Shown here piece by piece: positions 44,738 to 53,038 of a DNA stretch of 64,000 nt (position 1 is the first letter of the stretch; the number at the start of each line of letters is the position of its first letter). The stretch lies in contig NC_015564.1 in assembly GCF_000214175.1 (NCBI RefSeq), positions 3,410,001-3,474,000 on the forward strand, read 5' to 3'. The notes under the pieces are model-generated. The model saw only the letters and a list, made by a program, of their open reading frames with translations. It was not told the origin of the DNA and did not search any database. Source of the DNA: Hoyosella subflava DQS3-9A1 (lineage in GTDB: Bacteria > Actinomycetota > Actinomycetes > Mycobacteriales > Mycobacteriaceae). Made by a program: the position numbers and the translations under genes.

Positions 44738-45801
44738 CCCAGCACAATGTCACGCCACTGCGTGATCCATGCGTCCCGGTTGGCTCCGATCTTTGCGGGG
44801 TCCATCGTTATGGGCGCATCGGGTTTCGGCGCATATAGGTCGAAAGCTTCCGGCAACGGTGTGCCCTCCACGGCCGGAAAGACGTACATGTTTTCGGGGA
44901 ACGCGCTCTGCACGTCCGCGCTGAGCAGGAACTCGATCACTTGTTCTGCACCGTCCGGGTTGCTTGCGCCCGCAAGCACCCCGGCATATTCGACCTGCCG
45001 GAAGCACGTTTCTGCGAGTGCACTCGTCGTTGGTGCGGCACCATCCGGTCCGGCTTCCGCGGGCGGAGACGACGCGTAGGAAACGACAATCGGCCGGGGA
45101 CCTGCCCCTTCGGAGCCGGAGAAGTCCACATAGTAAGCCTGCGTCCAGCCGTCGGCGACACTGACGCCGTTGTCGCGCAAGCTGGTCCAGTAATCCTGCC
45201 ACCCCTCTTCGCCGTACTCCTCGATGGTCGCTAGCAGGAAGGCGAGGCCCGGCGAAGACGTCGCGGGGTTTTGCACGACCGTCATATTCTCGTATTCATC
45301 TGACAGCAGGTCATCAAGGGTTTCAGGCTCTGCGATACCCCGTTCAGCGAAGTAGCGAGTGTCGATGTTCAGGCAGACGTCGCCGTAGTCGATTGGCGTG
45401 AGCGCCAGAGAATTCGGGTAGCGCAGGTCGTCGGGCACGCTGATCGACGGTTCATAGTCCGCGAAGACATCGGCGTCCACTGCACGTGAGGCGAAAGTGT
45501 TGTCAACGCCGAACACGACGTCGCCGAGTGGATTGTCCTGGGTCAGTACCAGACTCGTCACCAGTTCACCGGCGTCGCCCTGCGCGCGGTGATCAATCCG
45601 GATTCCTGAGTCCTCCCTGAACTGCTCGAGCAACTCGGCAGGGAGAGTAAAGGAGTCGTGAGTGAGCAGGACGACGGTGTCGTCCCCTCGCTCATCCTCG
45701 CCGCCGCCGAGGACCGTACACCCCGAAAGCGCAGGCACAAGCACAAACAGTGACAGGATGCTGAACCTGCGCCGCGCGCGGTTGCACTGAGCCGATGTCA
45801 T
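44734..45801 (-). CDS. ABC substrate-binding lipoprotein, thiamine-type (ThiB-like)
   Basis: 355-aa lipoprotein; ATG 45801 follows TATGGAGA, with lipobox LSGC near residue 28. The mature part carries ThiB-family features: VVLLTHDSFTLP at the first strand, PLGDVVFGVDNTFASRAVDADVF, LTPIDYGDVCLNIDTRYFA, and DGWTQAYYVDFSG. This favours thiamine (or its phosphates) over iron as ligand; that is inference from family resemblance. No TPP riboswitch consensus is seen in the 104-nt upstream gap shared with divergent phhB. First gene of thiB-thiP-thiQ-mutT2; M. tuberculosis lacks these transporter genes at this place. Confidence 0.82.
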   Translation of the reverse strand: MTSAQCNRARRRFSILSLFVLVPALSGCTVLGGGEDERGDDTVVLLTHDSFTLPAELLEQFREDSGIRIDHRAQGDAGELVTSLVLTQDNPLGDVVFGVDNTFASRAVDADVFADYEPSISVPDDLRYPNSLALTPIDYGDVCLNIDTRYFAERGIAEPETLDDLLSDEYENMTVVQNPATSSPGLAFLLATIEEYGEEGWQDYWTSLRDNGVSVADGWTQAYYVDFSGSEGAGPRPIVVSYASSPPAEAGPDGAAPTTSALAETCFRQVEYAGVLAGASNPDGAEQVIEFLLSADVQSAFPENMYVFPAVEGTPLPEAFDLYAPKPDAPITMDPAKIGANRDAWITQWRDIVLG

Positions 45802-45905
45802 TGCTATCTCCATAGCTCGGACTCTAGCTTCCTCGCAGGAATGAATCGGACCGATATTGGCCATCACCACCACGCAGCCCCAGTCGGCTGAGACAATCTC
45901 ACACC

Positions 45906-46199
45906 ATGGCACACGTACTCGAGGACAAGGACGTAGACACTGCCCTGGAAGCTCTGGACGGGTGGAGTCGTTCCGGCACAGCTATCAGCAGGACCATCAC
46001 CCTTCCCAGCTTTCCCCGCGCCATCGCGTTCGTGAGTGCGGTTGCGGAAGTGGCGGAGGACAAGAACCATCATCCCGACATTGACATCAGGTGGCGCAAA
46101 GTCACTTTCACGTGCAGCACACACTCCGAAGGCGGAATTACCCAGCTCGATCTTGATTTGGCCCGCACGATCAACGACCTCGCCGCAGAGCAGGACTGA
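45906..46199 (+). CDS. phhB: Pterin-4a-carbinolamine dehydratase family protein
   Basis: 97-aa protein of the PCD/DCoH family, which dehydrates 4a-hydroxytetrahydrobiopterin. The active-site histidines are in EVAEDKNHHPDIDIRWRKV, the family signature, with FVSAVAEVAE before it and LDLDLARTINDLAAEQD at the end. It corresponds to Rv1159A, next to mutT2 in M. tuberculosis; here the thiamine-type operon separates the two. In bacteria without aromatic hydroxylases the role of such proteins is unclear. Confidence 0.9.
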   Translation: MAHVLEDKDVDTALEALDGWSRSGTAISRTITLPSFPRAIAFVSAVAEVAEDKNHHPDIDIRWRKVTFTCSTHSEGGITQLDLDLARTINDLAAEQD

Positions 46200-46214
46200 T
46201 ACAGAAGTGCTGGA

Positions 46215-46230
46215 AGTCACATATGTGACT
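46215..46230. promoter_or_regulatory. Perfect 16-bp palindrome AGTCACATATGTGACT
   Basis: The palindrome begins 16 nt after the phhB stop and ends 196 nt before the secreted protein gene. It has TCACA and TGTGA halves in the order opposite to a CRP site. It could be an operator for the downstream gene or, less likely, a phhB terminator, since it lacks a loop and T-tract. Confidence 0.45.
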
Positions 46231-46426
46231 GCTGAGGTTGCGAATTAGAAATGATTCGGCACCCCTACAGCCAAGAGTTAATAACGCTCCGGATAACCCC
46301 TCTCCTGTAGCGCACAACAGCTGTGAATATGAAGCACGAAATGGACCGTTGGACCCATACCCGTGGCTAGTTAGACCAGCCGCGGAGTTTCAGCGGGACG
46401 ATCCCGACTTGGAGGACGGAACCACA

Positions 46427-47182
46427 GTGCTTCGAACCCGCAAAGTGCGTAATGCAGTGGCGGCGCTGACCATCTCCGTTGCCGCAGTTCTGGCTATGCC
46501 GGGATCGGTTACGGCACAAAACCCGCCGCCCATTCCCCCCGATCTCAATTTCCTCGAGATTCTGCCCGCCATCATCGGGTCAGCTGTGCAAGGTCCCAAA
46601 TCCGGAGTCGAGGCTCGTGATGAACTCCTCGACACTCTCGGCGGCCTTCTCTCCCAGCCTGGCGTACCGAAAGAAATGGCGGTAGGGGCCGAGCGGATTG
46701 TGTCGTTCATCAGCGCACCCGAACCCGGCTCACCCGGCGGCCCCGCAATCCCCACGGACGGGCCACCGATTTCCCAGTTCCTTTATCCCACCATGGGGTT
46801 TGACTGCCTTGGCGCTGGCCAGAATTCGATCGCGACGGCGCTCGCGGTATCCGGCCCCCAAGCGTTGCCGCTCCCCGGCCCGAAGCGCCGGGAGGCAGCT
46901 TTCGTCTTCACAGCTCTGGGCACTGGCGGTGCCACCGATCACAAGCCGCATGACCCGCTGACGGTTTCATGGCTCAACCTCGACACCAACCGGGCAGGCT
47001 CCGCCCAGCTCGACCGCTCGGCCGGAATCAACCCAGACGGCCCGGCAACCCTCACCGCGATCGAGCGAACCGGTAGCGGTCGCGTCATCGCGACGATCCA
47101 TGGAAGCATGACCCACGCCGGACCCAGTGGTCACACGACGTGCGGATTTGCCCCAACAGTCGGCTTGCTGACCGTTGAGTAG
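46427..47182 (+). CDS. Secreted Ala/Pro-rich protein (Rv1157c-like)
   Basis: 251-aa exported protein. The GTG at 46427 lies 11 nt after GGAGG and opens a signal peptide (LRTRKVRNAVAALTISVAAVL then AMPGSVTAQ, likely cleaved after TAQ or VTA). The mature part is proline-rich at first (NPPPIPPDLNFLEILP), then a domain with two widely spaced cysteines (FDCLG, TTCGF) that may form a disulfide. From position and character it resembles Rv1157c. No enzyme motif is seen. A longer in-frame extension to 46238 has no ribosome binding site. Confidence 0.8.
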   Translation: MLRTRKVRNAVAALTISVAAVLAMPGSVTAQNPPPIPPDLNFLEILPAIIGSAVQGPKSGVEARDELLDTLGGLLSQPGVPKEMAVGAERIVSFISAPEPGSPGGPAIPTDGPPISQFLYPTMGFDCLGAGQNSIATALAVSGPQALPLPGPKRREAAFVFTALGTGGATDHKPHDPLTVSWLNLDTNRAGSAQLDRSAGINPDGPATLTAIERTGSGRVIATIHGSMTHAGPSGHTTCGFAPTVGLLTVE

Positions 47183-47221
47183 CGAAACCCAATAAGCTCG
47201 CGGAACAACCGCTGTCCGGAT

Positions 47222-47257
47222 GGTCCCTGTGGGTGCGCCAGGCGCCTCACAGGGACC
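47222..47257 (+). terminator. 10-bp stem terminator-like hairpin
   Basis: GGTCCCTGTG (47222-47231) pairs perfectly with CACAGGGACC (47248-47257) around 16 nt, 40 nt after the secreted protein stop. The following sequence has only a short T-run. It should end or slow transcription of the secreted protein gene. Confidence 0.6.
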
Positions 47258-47319
47258 TCACATTTGCAACAGCGGTGCTAGCCACCGGGGCTTCGCCGGC
47301 AGCTTCGACCATGTCCGCA

Positions 47320-47475
47320 CTATGGGCGCTCAGAGAGTTCCTGCTGATAGTCGCGGATGCGTCCCGCGATCTCGTCAGCCTCGGCCTCGCGGCCGTCCTT
47401 CCGGGCCTCGGTCTCGCGGACGCGCAACTCCCGGATTGCCGTGCGGATATCGTTGATGCTCGTCACGTGATCCAT
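47320..47475 (-). CDS. Putative 51-aa coiled-coil protein
   Basis: The frame from ATG 47475 reads MDHVTSINDIRTAIRELRVR followed by ETEARKDGREAEADEIAGRI and ends QELSERP. It is highly charged, helical and rich in GC-ending codons, as expected for real genes of this genome. No good ribosome binding site precedes the ATG, and an in-frame extension to 47526 is unconvincing. It is isolated between the secreted protein terminator and the metP promoter region. Function unknown. Confidence 0.55.
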   Translation of the reverse strand: MDHVTSINDIRTAIRELRVRETEARKDGREAEADEIAGRIRDYQQELSERP

Positions 47476-47676
47476 ACCACAATGATGCCCGTTCTTCGGT
47501 CGCAATTCCACACTGGGCGGTATCAAGATCGGTTCAGTGCCGTGCGAATCGATTTGGCAGCAGATTGCTACCAGCAGCTAACAATTCGCTGCTTTCGGCT
47601 ATAGCTCGGAGCGTCCGTCGATTACGGTATTTGATATGACATTGTCCACTTAACGGGCAGTACGGAAAGAGCCGAC

Positions 47677-49209
47677 ATGGACGCACAGCGTGAAGTGTGG
47701 AGCGCACGGTCTGTCTTCATCCTCGCCGCAATCGGTTCAGCGGTAGGACTCGGAAACATCTGGCGTTTTCCCTACGTCGCCTACACCAATGGTGGCGGCG
47801 CGTTTATCATTCCTTACCTGATCGCACTGCTGACAGCTGGCATTCCCCTGCTGTTCTTTGACTACGCGATCGGTCACAAATTCCGGGCCTCACCGCCACT
47901 CGCCTTCCGTCGGATTAGCCGGTGGGCCGAGGGGCTTGGCTGGTGGCAAGTCGGGATCTGCTTTGTCATCGCCGTCTACTACGCCGTGATTATCGCGTGG
48001 GCGGCCCGATATGCAATATTCTCGATCGGCGAAGCCTGGGGCGATGACCCCGAGGGCTTCTTGTTCGGCACCTTCCTGCAACAGGAAGACGGCGCACGAG
48101 TCGGATTTGACCTCGTGCCCGGGGTCGCAATCACTCTGCTGCTCATCTGGATCGCCACCCTAGTGGTCCTCGCATTCGGTGTGCAGCGTGGCATCGGATC
48201 GTCCGCACGGATCTTCGTTCCGTTGCTGGTTGTGCTGTTCCTCGCCCTCGTCGTCCGCGCCCTGTTCCTCGATGGTGCTGTTGAAGGCCTCAACGCGTTC
48301 TTCCAGCCGGATTGGTCGATCCTGACTAATCCGACGGTGTGGATCGCGGCATACGGTCAGATCTTCTTCTCACTGTCTATTGCGTTCGGCATTATGATCA
48401 CCTACGCCTCGTACCTGAAACTGAAGACCAACATGACCAGTTCAGGTCTGGTGGTCGCATTCTCGAACAGTAGTTTCGAAATCCTGGCGGGCATCGGCGT
48501 TTTCGCAGCGCTCGGCTACATGGCCGCTGCTGCCGCCGTTCCAATCGACGAGGTGGTCGGAGGGGGCATAGGCCTCGCGTTCATCGCATTCCCCCAGATC
48601 ATCTCCGCAATGCCTGGCGGCTCGATATTCGGTGCCGTGTTCTTCACATGCCTCGTGTTCGCAGGTTTCACGTCGTTGATCTCGATCGTGCAGGTTGTGA
48701 TCGCGGCGGTCGAAGACAAGCTCGGCATGAGTCGGCTTACCGCTGTCGCGATCGTCGGCGGTTCGATGACCGTCATCTCGATGGCACTGTTCCCCACCAC
48801 CACGGGCGTCGGTGTGCTGGACGTAGTCGATAAGTTCGTCAACAATCTCGGCATAGTCGGCGTGGCGCTCGTAGCGATCGTCAGTGTGATCTGGTTCCTG
48901 CGGCAGGGACCGGCATTCGCTGAACACCTCAACGCAGTATCGTCATTCCGCCTCGGAATCATCTGGCGTATCTGCATCGGCGTCGCAACACCGGTCGTAC
49001 TCGCATACATGCTGATCAGCGAGATGATCACGCTGGTGCAAGATGGTTACGAAGGGTACCCGGCAAGCTTCGTCCTCGGACTCGGCTGGGCTGTTCAAGG
49101 CGCCCTGATCGTCATCGCAATTGTGCTTTCGATGACACCGTGGCGGCAAGGCACCGATCTGACTCCACCCGAGGCCACTAAGTTCATCAAACAGGGAGGT
49201 TCCCGATGA
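47677..49209 (+). CDS. metP: NSS-family sodium-coupled amino-acid importer (MetP type)
   Basis: 510-aa neurotransmitter:sodium symporter family protein, about 12 TM helices. The N-terminal WSARSVFILAAIGSAVGLGNIWRFPYVAYTNGGGAFIIPYL (given for its conserved AIGSAVGLGNIWRFPY core) forms TM1 with the Na+ and substrate site. SLSIAFGIMITYASYLK is TM6/7. In Corynebacterium glutamicum the homologous MetP with small subunit MetS takes up methionine and alanine; the metS-like gene here starts within its stop codon, so this substrate is a reasonable inference. The 150-nt upstream region shows no SAM riboswitch that I recognise. Confidence 0.88.
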   Translation: MDAQREVWSARSVFILAAIGSAVGLGNIWRFPYVAYTNGGGAFIIPYLIALLTAGIPLLFFDYAIGHKFRASPPLAFRRISRWAEGLGWWQVGICFVIAVYYAVIIAWAARYAIFSIGEAWGDDPEGFLFGTFLQQEDGARVGFDLVPGVAITLLLIWIATLVVLAFGVQRGIGSSARIFVPLLVVLFLALVVRALFLDGAVEGLNAFFQPDWSILTNPTVWIAAYGQIFFSLSIAFGIMITYASYLKLKTNMTSSGLVVAFSNSSFEILAGIGVFAALGYMAAAAAVPIDEVVGGGIGLAFIAFPQIISAMPGGSIFGAVFFTCLVFAGFTSLISIVQVVIAAVEDKLGMSRLTAVAIVGGSMTVISMALFPTTTGVGVLDVVDKFVNNLGIVGVALVAIVSVIWFLRQGPAFAEHLNAVSSFRLGIIWRICIGVATPVVLAYMLISEMITLVQDGYEGYPASFVLGLGWAVQGALIVIAIVLSMTPWRQGTDLTPPEATKFIKQGGSR

Positions 49210-49313
49210 ACGCGTCCGCAATGATCATGATGATCGTCACGCTCGTCATCGTCTGGGGCGGGCTTGCCGCCAGCCTCTTCCACCTGTTCACTCATCCTGA
49301 CGAGGGTGAGTGA
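49206..49313 (+). CDS. metS: MetS-family small subunit of NSS transporter
   Basis: 35-aa single-helix membrane protein: ATG at 49206 overlaps the metP stop by 4 nt, and AGGGAGG lies just upstream. It reads MNASAMIMMIVTLVIVWGGL then AASLFHLFTHPDEGE. This matches the MetS pattern, with an N-terminal Met-rich helix and a short acidic tail after a His/Pro segment. In C. glutamicum MetS is needed for transport by MetP. A strong terminator follows. Confidence 0.88.
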   Translation: MNASAMIMMIVTLVIVWGGLAASLFHLFTHPDEGE

Positions 49314-49325
49314 ACGCACCACCTG

Positions 49326-49355
49326 AAAAGGGCGGCGCCATTGCGCCGCCCTTTT
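49326..49355. terminator. Strong bidirectional intrinsic terminator
   Basis: AAAAGGGCGGCGC (49326-49338) and GCGCCGCCCTTTT (49343-49355) are perfect 13-nt inverted arms with loop CATT. The A and T tracts make it functional from both strands, ending metPS on plus and the egtE-like gene on minus. The T-run shares two bases with the stop codon of the minus-strand gene. Confidence 0.95.
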
Positions 49356-50472
49356 ACGTCTGCCTCAGGGCCTCAGCCAGACGGTCGAGGTCGCATGCGC
49401 GCACATCGACATGAGGACTGATGCGCAAAACAGCGCTGCGAGCTTGAAGCGGGGCACGCTCAGGCCCTGCGTAGGTGGCGACGATACGGCGCTCTGCCGC
49501 ACTCCCGGAGGCGAGGGACTCCCGAAAACCGAACAGGTCGCTATCGGTCCATCCGACGGGCGGGCGGAGTGTCGTTACCGCCGAAGGCTCATCAGTCTGC
49601 TCAATCACTGACCATCCGCCAATGCCATCGAGGCGGTGCCGCGTGAGTTCCCCGATCGCGCCGAGCCTTTCGCGAACCTTCTCAGGCCCCAGACTGAGGT
49701 GTTCGGACAGCGCGACTGCCAGTCCGACGCGACCAGCTATGTTTGCCTCGTGCGACTCCAGTGCTGGCATACCATCCGGAAGCAAGCCTGGACGTACGGC
49801 GATGAGTCCGACACCGCGCGGGCCACACAGCCACTTGCGGCTCGTGGCATAGACCGCGTCCGCATCGAAAGTGGTCGGCAGGTGAGCAATGCCTTGCGCG
49901 GCGTCAACCACAAGAGGAACACCGAACGCACGGCAGATCGACGCGATCGGAGCCACGTCCAGCACCACACCGCGATGTGACGGGTGCACACACAAATGCA
50001 CCATCGCGGGCCGTGTCGTTTCGATGCGAGTGGCCACCGCCGAGACGTCTATATGACCCGCTTCGTCCGCAACGGGCAACTGATCGACGACCAGACCGAA
50101 CATGCCGAAAAGACCGAGATTCGGGCCGTACTCACCTGGGGCGACAAGCACAGTGGAGCCCCTGGAAACTTGCATTCGTGTGAGCAGTCCAGCCAACGCA
50201 CCCGTTGCGCTTTCCGTGAACTGCACGTCGCTGGACGCGAACCCCAGCAAAGCAGCTGCCGCTGACCGTCCCTGCTCGATGGTATCGGCGGCCTCGGCCT
50301 GAGCGATGTATCCGCCCAGACGAGCTTCACGATCGAGGTGGTCAGTCATCGCCCGGAGCACGGAACGACTCGCCCTGCCGGCAGCAGCCGCGTCCAGATG
50401 AATAACGTCTGGTGGCATGCGGTCAGCGGCGAAAGCGTCACCAAGCTCTGGATACGGAAGCACAAGCGTCAC
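49354..50472 (-). CDS. egtE: EgtE-like class V aminotransferase-fold PLP enzyme
   Basis: 372-aa PLP protein resembling EgtE, the C-S lyase that completes ergothioneine synthesis from a hercynylcysteine sulfoxide. The N-terminal FPPDVIHLDAAAAGRASRSVL-like region, EARLGGYIAQAEA, and VQFTESATGALAGLL are typical. HPSHRGVVLDVAPIASIC and the PLP-lysine segment ATSRKWLCGPRGVGLIAV complete the active site. None of egtA-D is in the window, so this assignment rests on sequence alone; a general cysteine desulfurase-like enzyme is the alternative. It overlaps pimE by 4 nt. Confidence 0.72.
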   Translation of the reverse strand: MTLVLPYPELGDAFAADRMPPDVIHLDAAAAGRASRSVLRAMTDHLDREARLGGYIAQAEAADTIEQGRSAAAALLGFASSDVQFTESATGALAGLLTRMQVSRGSTVLVAPGEYGPNLGLFGMFGLVVDQLPVADEAGHIDVSAVATRIETTRPAMVHLCVHPSHRGVVLDVAPIASICRAFGVPLVVDAAQGIAHLPTTFDADAVYATSRKWLCGPRGVGLIAVRPGLLPDGMPALESHEANIAGRVGLAVALSEHLSLGPEKVRERLGAIGELTRHRLDGIGGWSVIEQTDEPSAVTTLRPPVGWTDSDLFGFRESLASGSAAERRIVATYAGPERAPLQARSAVLRISPHVDVRACDLDRLAEALRQT

Positions 50473-51710
50473 ACAGGAAGGCTATCCCGATCGGAGTGCT
50501 GTGGCTTTGGAGCGCGCCGCCCCGCGAAAAGGACCGTCGCGAATACCGCGAGCGCCCCGACAACGTAGACGAGAGCGACCCACACCAGCGCATAAGGCTC
50601 GACCGTCGACCAGATCGTGGGTTGCGCGAAGCTCAGCACCCAGGGAACACCAATCAGCGTCACAGCTGTCCAGAACAAAGCCAGCAGCCGCGCGAGGCGG
50701 AGGTCCCGGAGCGGGCCGTACACCAGCCACATCACCAACGGGATAACCCACACCCAATGGTGCGACCACGAAACTGGAGACAGGAGCAACCCCAGTATCT
50801 GAACGATGAGCAGCGTACCGAGCCTGTCGCCCTTAGTCAGCTGACGCCACGCCATGAAAGCAAGGACACAGCAGGCGACGACGAGCACCGCCCAGACCAC
50901 CCGCGCCCACTCGTCGGGCACGCCGAAACGGTGCACGGCTCCAAACAACGATTGGTTCCATACTGACGCCACTGGTCCAATCCGGTCCGCATCACCGAAA
51001 TAGGACGCGAAGTACTGTCTGGTCTCATCGGGGATAAGCAGCCAGCTCAGACCAACCGTGCCGAAGAACACCACGCCGGAAAACGCTGCGGCACCGTAAC
51101 GCCGCCTAGCGAGAAAATACAAACCAGCGATCGCGGGTGTGAGTTTGATGCCTGCTGCGATTCCGACGAGTGCGCCGCTCACCCACCAGCGATGGCTCGC
51201 CACAGCCAGCATGATCAGGAGCACGAGGTAAACATTGATCTGCCCGTAGTCGAGCGTGGTCCGTACAGGTTCCGTCCATAGACCCACCGCCGTCCACAGC
51301 ATCGCTTCGCGCACCCGCGCGGAATTAGCGGCAGGGCCCGTACCGAGCAGCATTCGCTGTGACAGCCGCACAATCGCGTACAGCGCGGCGGCGATTCCGA
51401 GCTGCCACACGACCGCCAGAGCACTGAAAGGCACCAGGCTCAACGGGAAGAAAACGATCGCTGCGAAGGGCGGGTACGTAAACGGCAACGGAAACTCAGG
51501 GGTGTTCTCCGAGTACCTGAACGAGTAGAGGTCACCAGTCAGCAGCTGACTAGCCCCGTCGACGTACACATGAAGATCGAGGAAGTTGGTCGCGTTGGGT
51601 ACGAGCAGCGTCCACGCTAGGCGCGCCGCGACAGCGATAACCAGAATCACAGGTGCCCAGCGGAGCGCACGGGCGAGGAATGACCGGCGCGTCACCTCAG
51701 CACTCGTCAC
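50469..51710 (-). CDS. pimE: Polyprenol-phosphate-mannose alpha-1,2-mannosyltransferase PimE
   Basis: 413-aa GT87-type membrane mannosyltransferase with about 10-11 TM helices. The GTG at 51710 follows GCGGGGG and is preferred over a long unsupported extension. The first extracytoplasmic loop NFLDLHVYVDGASQLLTGDLYSF carries the expected catalytic Asp, and FPLPFTYPPFAAIVFFPLSL, DYGQINVYLVLLI and SWSHHWVWVIPLVMWL are family features. PimE (Rv1159) adds a mannose to Ac1PIM4 towards polar PIMs. It lies near mutT2/phhB as in M. tuberculosis, though further away here. Confidence 0.87.
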   Translation of the reverse strand: MTSAEVTRRSFLARALRWAPVILVIAVAARLAWTLLVPNATNFLDLHVYVDGASQLLTGDLYSFRYSENTPEFPLPFTYPPFAAIVFFPLSLVPFSALAVVWQLGIAAALYAIVRLSQRMLLGTGPAANSARVREAMLWTAVGLWTEPVRTTLDYGQINVYLVLLIMLAVASHRWWVSGALVGIAAGIKLTPAIAGLYFLARRRYGAAAFSGVVFFGTVGLSWLLIPDETRQYFASYFGDADRIGPVASVWNQSLFGAVHRFGVPDEWARVVWAVLVVACCVLAFMAWRQLTKGDRLGTLLIVQILGLLLSPVSWSHHWVWVIPLVMWLVYGPLRDLRLARLLALFWTAVTLIGVPWVLSFAQPTIWSTVEPYALVWVALVYVVGALAVFATVLFAGRRAPKPQHSDRDSLPV

Positions 51711-51921
51711 CCCATACCCCCGCGCTCGGCCGCACGATGCTCCGTGCGGCTCAATTTCTGCTGTACTCGCTGCATAAACTTGTCGTACTGTCCTTGCCAC
51801 GGTAACGGAGACAGCCCGTCCTCTGGGGTATGCAGTTGGCGAGATCACGGTGACCAAAGACGATTTCCGGCGTATGCAACGAAACGGGCGACAGGGATAC
51901 CGACCATGAAAGGAACATGCG

Positions 51922-52677
51922 GTGGCAGCCTGCTCATCGATTCCTGACTTCGCGCTACAGGTGGTGAAAAAAGCTGACAGAATCACCGTCCTAAGCGGCG
52001 CTGGAATGTCCGCGGAAAGCGGTTTGCCTACTTTCCGTGACGCTCAAACAGGCCTTTGGGAGCGTTTCGATGCCGCTGCTCTCGCAACACCCGAGGCGTG
52101 GAACCGCGATCCGGAATTCGTCTGGTCGTGGTACATGTGGAGGCATCATCTCGTCCGGGCCACCGCCCCGCACGCCGGCCACCTCGCAGTGGCGCAGTGG
52201 GAGCACAGCGCGGACGTCACGATCGTCACCCAGAACGTTGATGACCTTCACGAACGGGCTGGCAGTTCTCACGTACACCACCTGCACGGCAGCTTGTTCC
52301 ATTTTCGCTGTGCGCAGTGCTCATTCGCCTATTCAGACGAGGTCGATGACTCCGAACCACATGAATCTCCGCGTCGCCCACCACGATGCCAGCGATGCGG
52401 GGGCCTGATCCGGCCCGGCGTGGTGTGGTTCGGTGAGATGCTTCCCAGCGAGCCGTGGGAGGCCGGTGTACAGGCCGTTGACTCCTGCGACGTGCTGGTC
52501 GTCGTCGGAACGTCCGGCCTCGTGTACCCGGCGGCTGGACTCCCACAGATCGCGCACGAAAAGGGCATACCTACGATAGAAATCAACCCAGATGAAACGC
52601 CGCTAAGCCGGGAGTGCACCGTTTCACTTCGGATGAGCGCCGCAACAGCGCTGCCAATTTTGGCCCGATCGCGTTAG
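51922..52677 (+). CDS. cobB: Sirtuin NAD-dependent deacylase, class III
   Basis: 251-aa Sir2-family enzyme that removes acyl groups from protein lysines using NAD. VLSGAGMSAESGLPTFRDA, TQNVDDLHERAG and the catalytic His in HLHGS are clear. Four zinc cysteines occur as CAQC and CQRC. A WYMWR segment provides the Tyr-x-x-Arg pair of class III sirtuins, which act on succinyl and malonyl as well as acetyl groups. A GTG at 51922 follows AAAGGAAC. Equivalent to Rv1151c. It diverges from pimE over a 211-nt gap with no other gene. Confidence 0.92.
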   Translation: MAACSSIPDFALQVVKKADRITVLSGAGMSAESGLPTFRDAQTGLWERFDAAALATPEAWNRDPEFVWSWYMWRHHLVRATAPHAGHLAVAQWEHSADVTIVTQNVDDLHERAGSSHVHHLHGSLFHFRCAQCSFAYSDEVDDSEPHESPRRPPRCQRCGGLIRPGVVWFGEMLPSEPWEAGVQAVDSCDVLVVVGTSGLVYPAAGLPQIAHEKGIPTIEINPDETPLSRECTVSLRMSAATALPILARSR

Positions 52678-52697
52678 CGGATTCAGAAGATTTTGGA

Positions 52698-52778
52698 CGC
52701 CCCCGTGTCGCATAAACCAAGGAGTGAAAGAAGCCTGCACGGGGGCGCACGGACAACGTTACGCACCTCTGTGCAGGC
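52698..52778 (+). terminator. Overlapping alternative hairpins between cobB and pspC-like gene
   Basis: CGCCCCCGTG (52698-52707) pairs with CACGGGGGCG (52738-52747); GCCTGCAC (52733-52740) pairs with GTGCAGGC (52771-52778). The two stems share CAC at 52738-52740 and cannot form together. They start 20 nt after the cobB stop. A small TTCACA/TGTGAA repeat follows near 52811-52829. Termination for both convergent genes is the simplest reading. Confidence 0.5.
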
Positions 52779-52828
52779 AATCTTGGGATAGGTGACGATT
52801 CTCAGAGACTTCACAGTTGAAGTGTGAA

Positions 52829-53038
52829 CTACGCCGCCCAGCTCTGGTTGATGCCTTTCGGCTCGGATGGAATGAAGAGCCACAATACGAGGTAGATGAG
52901 GAACTGAGGGCCTGGCAGCAAGATCGAAAGCACGAACACTAGCCTCACAATGTTCGGGTCCCAACCGTAGTGCCGGGCAATCCCAGCGCACACACCACCA
53001 ATCCAGCGGCCCTCACGTGCACGAGTCAGCTGTGCCAT
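52829..53038 (-). CDS. PspC-domain membrane protein
   Basis: 69-aa phage-shock-protein-C domain protein. REGRWIGGVCAGIARHYGWDPNIVRLVFVL (residues 9-38, with the GGVCAGIA core) leads into a TM helix PGPQFLIYLVLWLFIP. GAGGAGGGAG lies just before the ATG. PspC proteins in actinobacteria are membrane-stress related, but no PspA or ClgR gene is nearby. Confidence 0.9.
   Translation of the reverse strand: MAQLTRAREGRWIGGVCAGIARHYGWDPNIVRLVFVLSILLPGPQFLIYLVLWLFIPSEPKGINQSWAA

Noticed and set aside
43245-44753. 502-aa minus-strand frame overlapping the ABC permease
   Set aside because: Same strand, different frame; Arg/Gly/His-rich without hydrophobic helices, while the permease frame has the expected TM pattern and EAA loops.
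45802-45905. TPP riboswitch before the thiamine-type operon
   Set aside because: The conserved CTGAGA and the second thi-box elements are not present in the 104-nt gap.
47526-47676. SAM riboswitch controlling metPS
   Set aside because: No SAM-I or SAM-IV core pattern recognised; only irregular short repeats of AGCAG.
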